This document shows positions 23,430 to 37,480 of a DNA stretch of 64,000 bases, one piece after another (within the stretch, counting starts at the first letter, position 1; the number at the start of each line of letters is the position of its first letter). Source of the stretch: Epiperipatus broadwayi (lineage: Eukaryota; Onychophora; Udeonychophora; Euonychophora; Peripatidae); NCBI GenBank assembly GCA_028023455.1, contig JAQFVV010013078.1:124001-188000 (forward strand), given 5' to 3'. Both the position numbers and the translations under genes were made by a program. The notes under the pieces are model-generated. The model made no database searches, had not been told where the DNA came from, and worked only from the letters and a program-made list of their open reading frames with translations.

Positions 23430-25360
23430 ATTCCATTCTTTATTTATTCAATTTACATATCAACAACATATTTAATGTACATATCAACAGCATTTAGCCA
23501 ATTATAGATTGCACAGTAAGTTAATTATTAAGCATTTAAAAAAAAATAATAACAATAAAATAGAAAAACAATAAAATAAACAAATAAGTAAAAAGATAAT
23601 ATACCAAATGAAATTCAGGATAATATTTTTTAAGATGATTTTAGTGAATTGTTTAAAATCTAAAAAATATGTTTATTAGCAAAATCTTTCTTATAACTTC
23701 TAGGTAAACGTAGTAAAGGGGGAAATGTTAATATACCAGATTTACAAAGTTTAAATTCAAAAATAGTGTGAGTACAATTATTATTATTGTTTTTTTGATA
23801 CTTAATCTAGAAAGCAAATTAGATGCAGAAATATTCTGGGAAATAAATTTATGAAGAAATTTAAGATCTCTTGTTTTTTATCTTTTCATTAAGTCAATAT
23901 GGTGATCATTATTTAAACTATTTAATTTTAAAAATTTGTCAAAAACAGACTGAATTTTTATGATATCCATTTTGTTATGAAGATTTCATATAATGGAGCT
24001 GTACTCCAAGATGGGAAGTATGAAGAATAAAAAAAGTTTAATTTTTATAGATTTATTAAATGCTTTTCCATATCTGTAAATAGCTCCTGTAATTTATTCA
24101 CCATAAAATTAATGTGGTCATGAAAAGACCCATTATTGGAAAATATTATTCCTAGATCTCTTTGATGGTCATTTGTTATGATTTTAGAGTCACCAACATA
24201 GTAGAAAAATCCTTATGATTTCAGATTTTTTAGAGTAAGAGACAATAGAGCACTTATCCATATTTATGTTTATATAATTATATTTACACCAATTCAGGAA
24301 AGTATCTATATCACTTTGAAGTAAAAAAATAGTCATTAATACAATAAATATGCCTAAATATTTTGCAATCACCTGCATAACATGGAAGATGTGAAAATTT
24401 AATGTATTTTTAGGTCATCAGTGTATACCTTAAATAATAGTGGTGCAAGAACACTGCCTTGAGGCACCCTAGTGAAGCAGTAATATGGTAAGACAATTTA
24501 CTGTTAAACTTCACACAAGACATTCTATTTGTTAAGAAAAGAGTCAAACCAATTAATTAATTAAGAATTTTATGATTAGTTCTATAAAAGCTTTGGATAT
24601 ATCAAAATAAATAACATCCAACCTAGAATGATTTTCAATTGAATTGGAAATGTGTGATCAAAATTAGTTATCAAATTTGTTTCAATGGACCTATTAGGAA
24701 AAAAGCCATTCTGCTCTAGTGCCAAAACCTTATTGATATCAAAGGTAATTTTATTATATAAACATCTTTCAAATATTCAAGCAACAATGTGTAGAACTGA
24801 AATAGGCAAATAGTCACTTACCAAATTTCTGAATCCTTTTTTTAAAATAGGTACAACTTTAGCAATTTTAAGGGATATCAAAAAAGTACTATTTGCTGAA
24901 GAGCAATTAAAAATATGCAAAAGAGCAGAAACAATATATTCAGCACATTCTTTATAAATGAAAGCTGGAATATTGTCAAGATCCATATTAGAATGTAATT
25001 TGTTAAGATCCATACTAGAATTAAATGCTATCCTTTCTTCGATTAGAATCATTATTGTCAGTTAAGTTAGTAAAAAATTTAGATTGTTTAAAAAGCTCTA
25101 AGAAATAAAGAGAAAGGATCATTTGCAACTAGATTTGAATTATTATTCTGTATTTTTTTATAGTACCTAAATCCTTGACAAGAGACCAAAATTACAAAGA
25201 ATTATCAGAAATATGACTTTCAGTATTTTGTATAAATTTTTGAAAATCTCTATGATATATAACCTTTGAAATTCTTCTATAATTAACAATATTGTTCTAA
25301 TAATTTAAGTTCTTAGTTCTCCAATATTTACATGGTGAAATGATTTCCTTTTAGTAATCA
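23430..25360 (-). pseudogene. Decayed non-LTR retrotransposon (Jockey/CR1-like group)
   Basis: Minus-strand LINE remnant with many frameshifts. Read on the minus strand: a KYWRTKNL..HRDFQKFIQ segment near 25330-25180, DLDNIPAFIYKECA and KIAKVVPILKKG..NLVSDYLPIS of the reverse transcriptase near 25010-24790, a QSDIDTFLNWCKYNYININMDKC segment after the palm near 24320-24230, and a 3' UTR ending with AATAAATAAAGAATGG before the repeat tail. These blocks fit the APE-type LINEs of the Jockey/CR1 assemblage, distinct from the RTE copies. The catalytic palm box itself is not legible. The 5' part with the endonuclease is missing. Confidence 0.8.
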
Positions 25361-25413
25361 GACAGGAAAATGGTTAGTTAAAATTTTTTTTTAGGAATGT
25401 AATAATAATAACA

Positions 25414-25865
<452 letters not shown>

Positions 25866-26039
25866 TCTTGATATTGCCAGTAAGTAATACTAAAGTAGTT
25901 GGGGCTTAAACCTCTAAAAAACTAACAACAATGCCAAAATATAAAAGCAAACTAATATATATATTTTGAAAAAAGAAACTTTTTTGAAACAATAGTTAAT
26001 GAAAATTATAAACTGAGTAGAAAATATCATAAAATAAAA

Positions 26040-26770
26040 CAAACATTACCAGGGAAAAGAAAAAAATGGAGTCTAGAACCACATGATCGAGTAGTTGGCA
26101 TCAACATGGCCAATGCAATGCATAACAATTTAGACAAAAGAACCAATTTCAGAATAAAATCAAAACATTAGGCAATTACATGATTATTATAGTTGATCAA
26201 GATCGTCAAAATCACATTACAGGAGTAATTAAAAATACACACTGTAGATACATGATACAAGACTCAAAAATGAAGGAGCCATTTAGTAAAGTAATGCACT
26301 TCAACCAATGCAATAGTTATGACTTTAAGTTAAAATTACACAATGACATTGATCCAGAATCTGTACCAACACAGATTGCAGATCAAGAGGCTATGCACTT
26401 ATATATGAGGTTTAAAACCACAATGTTATGCATGTGGGAAGTATGATCCCCTAACTACACAATGCTTGGATAGCCAACTCATACAGATTCAGCCAGAAAA
26501 TAATCAACACATCCAATGCCAACGTGAAGATAGCAACAATCCACAGACCACCACTAGCAACTCAAGCAATCAACATGAAAACAAAAATAATCACTGTGCA
26601 AATGAAGTTTTGTCACTGACAATCATTTGTTCTACACAAAGGCAAAACTTTCCATATGGTAGTGCCACTCAGTGCAAGCAGGAACAATCAATGAATGCAG
26701 GAAGGTTTGTATACAAAATACCTCTCTCATGCCTACTCAACCAATATCCCTATACTAGATTCTAGCTTGT
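26040..26770 (+). pseudogene. Retroelement gag/ORF1-like fragment with zinc knuckle
   Basis: Two open stretches (26180-26446, 26466-26765) plus the preceding ~140 bp read as parts of one protein, joined by a frameshift near 26412. The first contains VDQDRQNHITGVIKNTHCRYM. In the corrected frame the join spells CYACGKYDPLTTQC (about 26424-26465), which matches a CX2CX4HX4C zinc knuckle except that the His codon is now Pro. A Gln/Asn/Ser-rich tail follows. Such knuckles bind RNA in gag or LINE ORF1 proteins. The clade cannot be told; the tail of the second frame runs into the family-P repeat. Confidence 0.5.
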
Positions 26771-26872
26771 GAGTAAGCCCTAATAGGAATTTTATGCACA
26801 AACCATCCTGCATCTAATGATTACTCTGGCTTACACTGAGTAATGCTCCATGTGGAGCGGTTTGTCTCTGCA
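26640..26872. mobile_element. Family P fold-back copy 1
   Basis: A palindromic ~230-bp repeat: AGGCAAAACT...CACTCAGTGCAAGC at the left pairs with GCTTACACTGAGT...GGTTTGTCT at the right, and the inner GCAGGAAGGTTTGT...AAAATACC pairs with GGAATTTTATGC...AACCATCCTGC. Near its centre on the minus strand lies AAGCUAGAAUCUAGU, a damaged form of the family's GAAAC-UA-GUC hammerhead segment. Confidence 0.7.
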
Positions 26873-27073
26873 TGATCATGTGATGTTTAGTGTTATTTGT
26901 TCTACAGTAGTTACTTTCAATCCCCTTGTTTTATTTTACAAATTTTGCATCATATATTTATTGCTATTCAAAATCATTTGATTTATTTTAATATTTTTTA
27001 TGATTTAACATATATTTTAGTCATATTTTTCAGTTTTTTTCTTTGATTTTTTATTGGAAAAACATTTGCTTAT
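26873..27073. other. AT-rich intergenic DNA
   Basis: No feature recognised. Confidence 0.5.
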
Positions 27074-27086
27074 ATGACTTTGAATT

Positions 27087-27307
27087 AAAAAAAAAATCAA
27101 GTCAGATGTCACATGACCTAATTTAATAAACTTGCATTTACAAATGTTATATATAGAGCTCACAAAATAAGTTCTTAACAAGCTTTGTAGAATATCCTCA
27201 ACTCCAGACTGGTTTCTGCTATTGTAGAAAATAGCAGAAACTGGTCTGGGGTTAAGGATATTCTACATAGCTTGTTAAGAGCTTATTTTGTGAGCTCTAT
27301 ATATAAC
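27087..27307. mobile_element. Fold-back element U with 13-bp target-site duplication
   Basis: Two ~80-bp arms (27144-27225 and 27229-27309) form a near-perfect hairpin with almost no loop. The direct repeat ATGACTTTGAATT at 27074-27086 and 27308-27320 bounds a 221-bp insertion that includes a left-side A10 run. Each arm holds GAAACUGGUCUGG (plus strand: GAAA 27237-27240, GUC 27244-27246), identical in layout to the stem III and cleavage site of family P; the palindrome centre falls where stem II would be. It looks like an inverted dimer truncated inside a hammerhead. No CUGAUGA half remains. Confidence 0.8.
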
Positions 27308-27449
27308 ATGACTTTGAATTGTAATAGTCATTCAATGTTTTGATTCTTTTTTGTTTGATCCAGAATGGTAATTATGCTATTTCTCAATGTGTGAGTTAAT
27401 TTAGTCAATAATTAGACATTTTACTTAAAATTAAACAAATTCATGGATC

Positions 27450-27660
27450 AAACAAGACTGAATATATTACTAAGATAATTAACAAGCTAGATTCTCAAAT
27501 AATTATAATAATAGACTTGTAAATAACACCCACAATTTTGGTTTTATCAAAACCATCTGTTTGTAAGATAAAAGTTGAACATTATTTACAACTTCATTAA
27601 AATAATTCTTTGAGAATTTAGCTTGTAAATTATTTTAGTAATATATTTAAACTTGTTTGT
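27450..27660. repeat. Imperfect inverted repeat V
   Basis: Left arm 27450-27525 and right arm 27584-27660, estimated by eye at about 80% complementary, around a ~58-bp loop. The outer ends read AACAAG...CTTGTTTG. No target-site duplication or ORF found. A MITE or old inverted dimer is likely. Confidence 0.65.
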
Positions 27661-28460
27661 TCAATACATAGGTCTATATTTTTAGCATTAGATGATCAAT
27701 AAGCCATAAAATTATTTACATAGCTTAAGTGAAAAAATTATTATCATAAACATGTCTGATACATTAATAGTCTTAATGAATATCACTAACAAAACAAGGA
27801 AAACAACAAAGATGGCTGATTCATTGTTGATATTGCAAAAATAACAATATTTCTATTGAGTTATAAACTCATGCCTTGTCATTTAGTATCTTGATTAAAC
27901 TACCAGACTTGCAGCAAATTGTGGATATTATATACATATTATACCATCATTAGAAAATAGTTAACTATAATTAATAGTACAATAGCCAAAACTTAATAAC
28001 TAATAAGAAAATGTTTGTCAAAGAAACCTTAATAAGTAAAAGATGAATTAAAATGTTATTTATAGAGGTTGTCTTGACAACAGATTGTGAAGATTCCATA
28101 GATTTATAAAGCTGTGGTTGCTATGCTGTGAATTTATACATATTTCTATGTTTAATTATGTGTTTTGATTAGTATCAGACTCAATTAAATTGATGTGATG
28201 ATTATTTTATGGGAATAGTAAAAAAATTCCTGTCTTATATTTCTTACTGAACATTTCTTTTAATAAAAAACTATATAGGGTTAGTCAAAATAATGAATAC
28301 CACACAATAAAATAATGATATGGGAAACTAACATACAGATGTGGGTGTGTGGTTGGAAATAATAATTTTTATTGCTGCTAGATTGGGGGAAAGTGGTGAC
28401 ATCACAACATTTTATTCTTCACATGATCACCATTACATATGCTTATGCATGTTGCTAATA
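27661..28460. other. AT-rich intergenic DNA
   Basis: No gene or element recognised. Confidence 0.5.
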
Positions 28461-28463
28461 AGA

Positions 28464-28620
28464 GTACCAAACTCTGTACAGTTGAAAGCCACAAGCTAGA
28501 AACTAGTGTGGGAATGTTGGATGAGTAGGTACTAGATAGGATTTTATGCACAAACCTACCTGAATCCATTGATTACAAAATCTTGCACTTGGTGGCACTA
28601 CTGTGCAAAGAGTTTGGTAA
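28464..28620 (+). mobile_element. Family P copy 2, with hammerhead-like segment
   Basis: Single (non-dimer) family-P unit ended by short inverted repeats TACCAAACTC/GAGTTTGGTA. Near its 5' end: CAGUUGA (28479-28485, cf. CUGAUGA), stem II AAGC/GCU with loop CACAA, GAAA at 28499-28502, then CUAGUG where other copies have CUAGUC. Both the core and the cleavage base are mutated, so it should be inactive. The rest (GATGAGTAGG...GATAGGATTTTATGCACAAACC) matches copies 1 and 3. Confidence 0.65.
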
Positions 28621-31600
28621 TCTTAACATTTTATTCTATTAGTTATCCAGTTCCATAAAATTCTATACTACAATTTTTTTAATGAATAACTCAATGGGTG
28701 GTCTTCAGTGTTTATATAAATTCAAGAAAAGTTTTCTGTACAGTTTGTAGCTTTGTCACTGGGTTAGTAATACCATATTTTAGTGAGCTTTATTATAAGT
28801 GCAAGCAATTAAATAATGCAGCATAAAGTCAAGCATCACGTGATTTCTAGATCTAAAGCAGATACAATTCATGTAAGAAAAATCTTATATTTTAATATTG
28901 AGTATTTTTAATTTCTTTGAATTTTATCAGCCTATCACCTCATTTTCAACTTGTTATATCACAATTATCCGCAGATTTAAAATTCTATACCACTCACTCA
29001 TTAAGCACTTATATCACTATTAGATAAATAAAAGCGTTAAACATCTGTTATTTTCCCCGATGTTTTTTGTTATTGGTATCTTCTGTTATGATTATTTTCA
29101 CAAATTATTTTTTCCTTTGCTTTTTTGAACTCATTGGTTATTTTTAAAGCCAATCAAACGATCCATTTCATCAGTTTAAAAATATCATTTTTAATAATAT
29201 TGAACATATATTAAAAAATAACGCAATTTTCTAATAAAGTATTCTTTTCTCTACACATAATAGTAAAATGTAAATTTTAAATTTATTCTGACTTTATAAG
29301 AAAAAAAAATTAAATTTTAAACATAACTTTAAAACTATTGGTAGATTATATTACTTCAGTAAATTTATTAAGATATTTTTATTAAAAAAATATTGATTAA
29401 TATTTTTTTAGTTAAAAAAAGTTTAATTTTGAAATTGTTAATTTTAAAAATCAATATTCATTTTATGAGTGCTTTTTTTATTTTTAAAAATAAGATTTCT
29501 AAGTAAAGAGTTTATTAAATGCACATGTAGGGGCTAGCAAAAAAAATAATTTTAGATTTCAAGATGTATAAATTAATAAATTATATACAGATAATGACTT
29601 GCAACAGAAAAGTTTGCTGTGACATCATATTATCTTATGGATTAAATTTAATGAAATAAATCATTATTGGTTTTGATCTTTCCATCTTTTTTGTTTCTTG
29701 AAATTAGATTGGCCATACTCATTTGCAGACATTATCCTCAGGAAATCATATGACCTTTATATACCAAGATGGCAGGGCTGAGATAAGTGGCACAGAACAT
29801 GTCTCATAATTAAAGTTTTTGTGGTGTAGTAATTGATGTGCTAGGATACATGACTTTGACCTAGAGTTAAAATGGCAAAAACTTCTGATTATTATTATAT
29901 ATAGCTGGTCCACACATAATCCAGATAAACATTCTATATAAGAGGGAAAATTTGTATTTAGATATTTTGAGCTTCAATAGTTCATAGGATAATCTGAGTC
30001 AGTGACATAATCATTGATATAACTAATGTATAGCATCCTTCATTTCTGGTGAGTGATGTGTCATACCACTACTAATGCTAATCTCACAGGTTACATTCAC
30101 TACTCGTTGACTGATAGACTAGTATAGGGGATATTAATAAAATAACGATGGGAAAGGTGAAATCTATTCTTTACAATCAATTACAATTCATGATGAATGT
30201 TAGCAGTTGTTCAACTCTAAAATGATCAATTTGGAATTTCAAGTTTGTCATATGTCTGAGACGTGGAATTATTTCCAAAAAAATATGGCAGTTCAATAAT
30301 AACAATGTAGAAATTTAAAGCCAAACATACAATATCTGACAAAATATTTAAAAAATGACTCAATTATAATATTTTTTTTATGTCACCAACTTATATGTAC
30401 ATTTGGATAGAGGTATCCATATTGCTAAAATTAATCTGAATTTTATACATAAACGTTGCTGCATCTGATAAAATATGTGATGAATATTTGTGATAATGTA
30501 TTTATTAATTAATTTCAAAATTAGTGAAATGTTTTTTAGAAAATGTAGGTATTCATGAAGATGAGCTATCTCACCATAAGAATTGTCTATTGTCCAATTT
30601 ATATATATATATAAAAGATAGAAAATGCTTTCATGAATATTTATGAAAACTTAGTATAATTTTAGAAAATCAGTAAATGTAGTTAAAATGTGATTTATGT
30701 TTTGACTTTGTCGTGTGATCTAAACATTTTATGAAGCGATTTGTAGCAAAGTGTGGAATTAACTAGTTGTTTATCAAATATTATATAATGTTAATACTGG
30801 TGGCATAAAACTTGAGACATTTAAAAGAGTAATTGGTTTCAAATATTAATATGCTATATTTTCTTCTATTTTTATGAGAATGAATTTTGAAACAATTTAT
30901 AGATATCTTTATGAAACAAACTTAAAAATGTGATATTGATTTGATTTTTTAATTTGAATGAAATAGAAAATAAAATTAAAACTTTTTTTTTTTTACTTTT
31001 AGATTTGTAATATGGTAGTCATTATACTGCTTTTGGTCATTCCAAGGCTGATATATGAACATTTTCAGTATTTTAATATAACCTATAAACTCTATAAAAT
31101 TAATGTTAAAATTATTGAAGAATTTTATTAGTTATGATGGAAAAAAATCTTTATCAATATTAAGCTTTGTGGATTGTTGTCTTCAGATAATAGCTAAGTG
31201 TAACTATCTTCATAACTTTTTAAATAGAAAGGTGTTTATAACAAAATAAAATTTAATTAATTTTTCCATTTGTACTATAATATATTATTTTCATTTGTTC
31301 ACATACACATGTAAGTAATTACAACATATTTGTCCATCATGTCTATAATTTGGATTTTAAATCCTGGATGAGTAAACTTGAACATTTTTTCAACAGCCTT
31401 GGTATTTGTTCCAAATATTAATTCACAATCAATCCAGAAAGTTATCCAATATTGAATACTTTCTCTTATTAATTTTTAGTTTGAATAAAAACAAGAATGA
31501 AAATCCTCACTGCGTAGCAGTTGGCAAGCTTAATAAATACTGATTTCTTCTTTACTGGTTTTTTTATGAGATAATAGTTTATTAAAAAGAGATTTGCTCT

Positions 31601-32246
31601 TAAAATGAATTATTTAAAGACTATTTTATTTATGTTGCTCGTATATGTATCAATCAGAGGGTTTTATAGGCTCTTACACATTTCTTATATACTAGCTCTG
31701 ATCAAATGTGCCAGAATGATTATTTTTAACACTACATATAATTTTAATAAGAGCTTAGATATGTTTTTTACTACAATTCTGGTAGCAGTTAGGTAATGAA
31801 TCACATAATGATGAAATGTTTATAAATAATGAGCACCAGCCATTTTAACTACCTAGGCATTTTACACCACATAATAAATTAACTCTCATTATTATTACTA
31901 TAATTTTTCTTTAAACCAGTATTATTCCTAACTGCTAGCTTATTAATTTATCTTGATAATTAATTTTTTATATATCACTTGCATATATACACTTACTACT
32001 CAAACAAAGATTTTATAACTATTTTGAAATGATGCCAGGAATAAATAAATATACATTTTAATAAAAATTCACAATTTAATAACAATAAAATTTAAATTAC
32101 AAATGCATTATTTTAAGGTTAAACTATCCTCAATAAAATAAATTAACATTTTCTTTATAGATAAAATAATATTAAAATAAAAAAATGTATGTACATAAAA
32201 TATAAAGTAATAAATCATAAATTTATACTTTACAATTGTCCAAATT
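28621..32246. other. AT-rich intergenic DNA
   Basis: No gene recognised over ~3.6 kb. Slightly less AT-rich patches at 29690-30120 carry neither an intact frame nor a known repeat. Chance frames are under 70 codons. Confidence 0.5.
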
Positions 32247-32394
32247 ATAATAATATTAAATAGTGCTAACACACTTATAATGTAAAGCTGTATAAAATAA
32301 TAGCAATTAACTAATTAAAATGGCTAAGCGCTTTTGAGAAAATGTATTTCTCATAATATGTTATAAGTGTGTTAGCACTATTTAATATTATTAT
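32247..32394. mobile_element. MITE-like element S with 34-bp perfect terminal inverted repeats
   Basis: A 148-bp element whose 34-bp ends (32247-32280 and 32361-32394) are exact inverted copies. The middle has its own small hairpin (GAGAAA...TTTCTC). The sequence at the edges is too TA-rich to fix a target-site duplication; a TA duplication, as in mariner-type MITEs, is possible. Confidence 0.7.
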
Positions 32395-35300
32395 AAAGAT
32401 ATAAAATAAAATAATCTCAAAAAATATATCGATAATTAAGATATTTATGGACATGAAGAAGTAAACAAAAAAAATACTAATAAACAAAATATACTCTCAT
32501 CTCTGATTGTTTTATAGCTTAAGTTTATAGTTCCATGTACATACTAACTTTGGATTTTCTGTTATGTGCACATATATTTTGGATTCATTTTTCTCAAATA
32601 TTATGATTATTATTTTTATGGTTTAACATATGGTGATTAATTCTGCAAGGTTGATAGATTTCTCTTTTTCAGGTTACTTAGCATGCACATATATGAAAAA
32701 ATAAGAATGCATTTGTTTGCTGCTCTGGTTTCTTGAAAGTATTGGCTATGAGAGTTTATTTTTACATGCTTTCCATTTTTTTCTCTTCCTCTTCTCTACA
32801 GTAAATAAAATCTTTAGCAGGAAATGATAATCTGGAAGCAGCCAATTATCTCTGGTGATTAGCACAGTCAGAACTTACAAAATTGAGATTTATTTGTAAT
32901 AGCTCTTCCTTTATATACATTATTATTTTCTATTTCACTATTGGAATATTAACTACTTTTTTGACTTGCCATTATTTCAAATAGTTTTAACAGCAACTTT
33001 TTGCCCAAGTTATAATATTTTCTTCTTATAAATTAGGGTTCTTCACTAGCTTTAGGCAGACAGAAAGACAACAATGAAAGAAACTTATTTTTATAGCTAA
33101 AATCTTTTTATTATGTGACAGATGCACACAGACAAATTAACAAAAGTCTTACTTTAGATTTTTTTTGTCTTACATCTTTCATTTTTAATTAATATAATTT
33201 TTAACTTACAAAAGAAATAACTCAACAGACTAATTTTCTTACAGATCTGTTTATCTGCTAACAAAAAAGATAATTTTATCAAAAACAAAAAATCCTTACA
33301 TAAAAATATTCTAACTTTTAGGAGGAGAGTGTTATAGCTATACTTTTTCCTTTTTTTTCTCATAAAGTTTAATAAATCCTGAATAACTTTACTTGGATTA
33401 TATTAATACAGACTCACGCGATTTTAAACATATGTAAATCTACCATTTTAAACAATTAAATATAATTTTTTTAAAAAAAAAATGCAATTTGAAATTTTCT
33501 TTCTCTTTTGTTTTTCTTTTTAAAAAGGCCCTTTATTTTTAATGAGGTGGAAATTGAAGGACCTGACACCATGTACCATAGTGTTCTGGTAAAATATATA
33601 AGTAATATTTTAATGATCACTTGTAGTACATATATAAATAAGTACTATCAAATCAAAGCTATATAACCAATATGTTTTGAATACAAAAAGGTTTTGACAA
33701 CATTTAATTTCTCCTCTCAATGTATTTTATATATATATATTCTAACCTAATAAAATGAATTAAATATTATCGTGGCAACATACATAGCCATCGATCGTCG
33801 GTCATTTCTGATCTACTAAATTATATAAACTTATTAACTCTAACTATATAGTAACTAATATAGTAACTAGCATAGACGAATCTAGATGTAGTTTAAACTC
33901 AATACATCAATCGCCTCTATAATTAGACATCTCATTTTTTAACCTAATAAAGTATATTCTCGGTGATCTGCAAACTCACCAATGTGCATACTCAGCCTAG
34001 CTCAGTGGTCAGTTAGTTATAAGAAGATTCAGCTGCAGAGATATGCAGTTAAGATAAAGAAAGAAATTAAATCATAAAACAAATTATCATTAGTAAAATA
34101 AATATCTTGGGAAGATAAAAAAAAAACTGTCATCATTTCCTAATTAAAAAAATTTAGAATAAAATAACATCCTCTCTTTATCAAAAACACATTCTCTGAG
34201 CTATAAGTATTTGCACTTTTCAACAATGATGATAACTTTTAATGTTCTTGTTAATGTTACCAAAGTAAAAAATATATTCACATTATGTAAATCATTTGCC
34301 AATATGATCTTAAACTACTTTTCAGATAGCACAATTATAAGTTAAACTCTTTTAAGCCACGCCACAATTGTAATATCAATAATAATTGATCACTTATTAA
34401 TTAAAGAATAATTATAATGACAATAATAATCTCAGGGTTTCTTTGTTTAATTTAGGAAAATGCTCAACAGTACTGTGCGGTCACATATGACTGGCATTCT
34501 GGTCGACTATAGGAAACATTTACTTTACTTCAAAGTCAATGTGTCTTCATATCTCATGGCAACTACTATATCATTTAAAGAGATGATAATTATACTCAAT
34601 AATGACATACAATTTTGAATAATACAGCTCTTTTATCCAGAATCTCAGCCAGAATAATAAAAAGACAAGGGTGCTTTTTGTGTCCTTCCATCATCCATGA
34701 CAACACAATAAATTAACTAAGACTCATTACTTCGACAATTTAACTAAAATGTGAATGGAATAATGTGCAGTCAGAGTTAATGACTTGGGAATAAATTCAT
34801 TTTTACACTTACAAAATGTTTAGTCTGAAGTTTGCAATTTCATAAATAATTCTCATTAAAATAAAATGAAATGAAATATTCTGATCTTCTTAAATTTGTC
34901 TATCTGGTATATTAAGTTTTTGAGAGTTTGAAATGATTTCGGACTCAAGAAAAGGTTTTGCAAATATTGTGCAAACACACTTATATTTAGCATATACAAA
35001 AAAAAATGAATTCACCACGACTATTGACAAGACTATAATTTATTACTATTACAGAACAAAAAAAATATACAAATTTATTAAATAATCTTACACTGATACA
35101 AAACATAAACCAACATTAATCTGTCTATTGTTTAGGTATGGATTAAAATTATGTTTGCAATCATGTGAATTGACTAACTAAAAGTACATCTCATTTACCA
35201 ATACACTAATTTATAAGTTTGGTAAACTTTTTATAAGCTTTTACTTAAAGTTATTGACTAACTATTTTTGTTTTTAATTGATTTAATTATAATATGAAAT

Positions 35301-37288
35301 ACGCAAAATACTAAATTTATTTCTAATACATTTACTTAAGTTATGGTTTTTTAATTAAACAACCTATTCTAATTATGGGTCATTTATCAGAAGTCACACT
35401 CATCATCTTACATTTAACTTAATGTTAACTTAAGTTACGATAAATCTTTTATTCATAAGTGTAATTTAAACTATGAATGTTACTTAATTATTAACTAACA
35501 TTAAACATTGCGTTTGAATATTCCTCCAGCAAATAAGCATTTGAAATTACGCAATTTTAACTTACTTTTTCCATTGATTTGCTTGTCAATTACTAGCAAG
35601 ATTCAGCAGCACAATACAGATATTGATCTCAGTTACTAACACACTATTGATACTAAAGTGCACCTTGAGGAACTAACACCTCCAACATAACCTTTATTCT
35701 TGCCCTAACTTTTAAAACAAAGCACCATAATCAACCTTCCATGGTGTGACTATTTTTATATTCACATGAGGCAGAATAACAACGAATGTCTGCAGAGTAA
35801 ACTACTACACTAAAGTATTTTGGTGGTTTCTTGCCTCTTACTCAGGCATAAAATGAACACACACCAAGTATAATCCTCTCCCAGGATTTAAACAAATTAA
35901 GCATCCTAAATGCTATATAAACTCTTGATCGTTCTGTTCATGAGAATCGATCACATGGGCTATGAAACATATCCTAACATTATATTTAAACTATTCCTCT
36001 CATGCAACAATAAAGTATTTTGGGGAGATCATTTTTATCCCACAAAATAAATACTTTATAAGTATTACCTATGCTGATATTAAGCATATACCAATGCTAT
36101 ATTTAGGCAAGATAAGAAAACACACTAATCGTAATAAACCTATGTTACAATGTATACTTCGATCAATATCTGAAATCAATGGACATGACAGGAGAAAAGA
36201 ATAATAATTTTAATTTTAATGAAGGAATCTTAATTAAGTAATTGGTAGCATACTATCTTAAACCAAATAAAGTAGATGTGTTATTAAAGAGAAACTGGGA
36301 CTAAATTCCTTAATTAATATAGTATAAATTCGGTTCAAACTTTAAACAAGAAATATCTTGTTATAGCTTTTTTTTTTCAGTTACTTCTGATAATTTTCAA
36401 TATTTATTTTACCCATTAAATATCTAAAATATTTTTCTTTTACATACCTAACATACAAAGTTTATATCTACAATTGCATGTAATAAAATAAAATATATTT
36501 TATAGATTTTTCTTCGTATTAAATATAAACTTAACCCAGAATAATTATAGTAAGACATACCTTTGTCATTACAAGATCATTAAAATGTTACTTGACTGAT
36601 ACAGACTTTAACCTATGTTGATATAAAAAAAATAACATATAATTTTACAAATTAGTTTTTTTTTTTTTTAAAAAAAGAACATTAATTAAACAAATGCCTA
36701 TTATTTCATTAGCGAAATATTTTTCTGTGAGCGGTTTGTCCAGGTGAAGTGTTTTCATCCAGTTGCATTTTACGAAACATTTTAAAGTAATAAACACATT
36801 TTTTTTTCTTTAATGAAAAGTTTTCTTTTATTTAGTGCTTCTAATAATAATCAGGTAAGGAAAAATATAGCAGAACTGAAGATTAATTCTCACTTGAATT
36901 AAACTACTAAAATTTTGGGATCCAAGATAAAAAAAAAGAATATTCCAACATAGATGAATATTTTACCATAGACGATTAACATTCACAATTTTTTATTGAC
37001 TACACATATAATTATTAGCTAGCTTACTTATGAATGAAAATGCGCACTTTTCCGAGAGATTATTATGATAACTGCAGTCAATTTACATCGTATATGAAGT
37101 TTTAATAATTCCAATTGGTGTATAATACAATATATCATTTAATTTTATTATTAAGTCACTAAGAGATTTAGTTTTCGTTCATAATCTAAGAATTTTATTT
37201 TCTAATAGTAATTTCCTCGTAAGAATGCATGTATATAATTTTTTTTTATATTTACTTCAAGAAAGTTTTTTTTTTCTAAAAAAAAAAA
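32395..37288. other. AT-rich intergenic DNA
   Basis: No gene recognised across ~4.9 kb. Chance frames only (69 codons at 33154, 80 codons at 35962), both A/T-biased without motifs. Confidence 0.5.
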
Positions 37289-37480
37289 TGCAGGTGTATA
37301 GTGCAACAGTAAGAAAGTAGAGCTGCTCTAACCTAACCTAGAGATGCAGATAGAAGGGGTTCGAACCTCATCTACTCCTCTAGATTGCTACTAAGCGACT
37401 TACTCCTCGAACCTCACTAGAATTTAATCTTAATGTATGCCCGGTGGTCAGGGAGAGAAGAGACCACAAAAAGGAATTTT
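37289..37480 (+). mobile_element. Possible second tRNA-derived SINE
   Basis: Locally GC-richer sequence with a very good B box (GGTTCGAACCT, 37358-37368) and a weak A-box-like TAGTGCAACAGTAAG about 60 bp upstream. It does not fold into a full tRNA, so it is not a tRNA gene. It is unrelated in sequence to the five-copy SINE. No tail or target-site duplication was identified. Confidence 0.4.

Noticed and set aside
35962-36204. 80-codon open frame
   Set aside because: A/T-biased, no motif, no related copy; expected by chance in such sequence.
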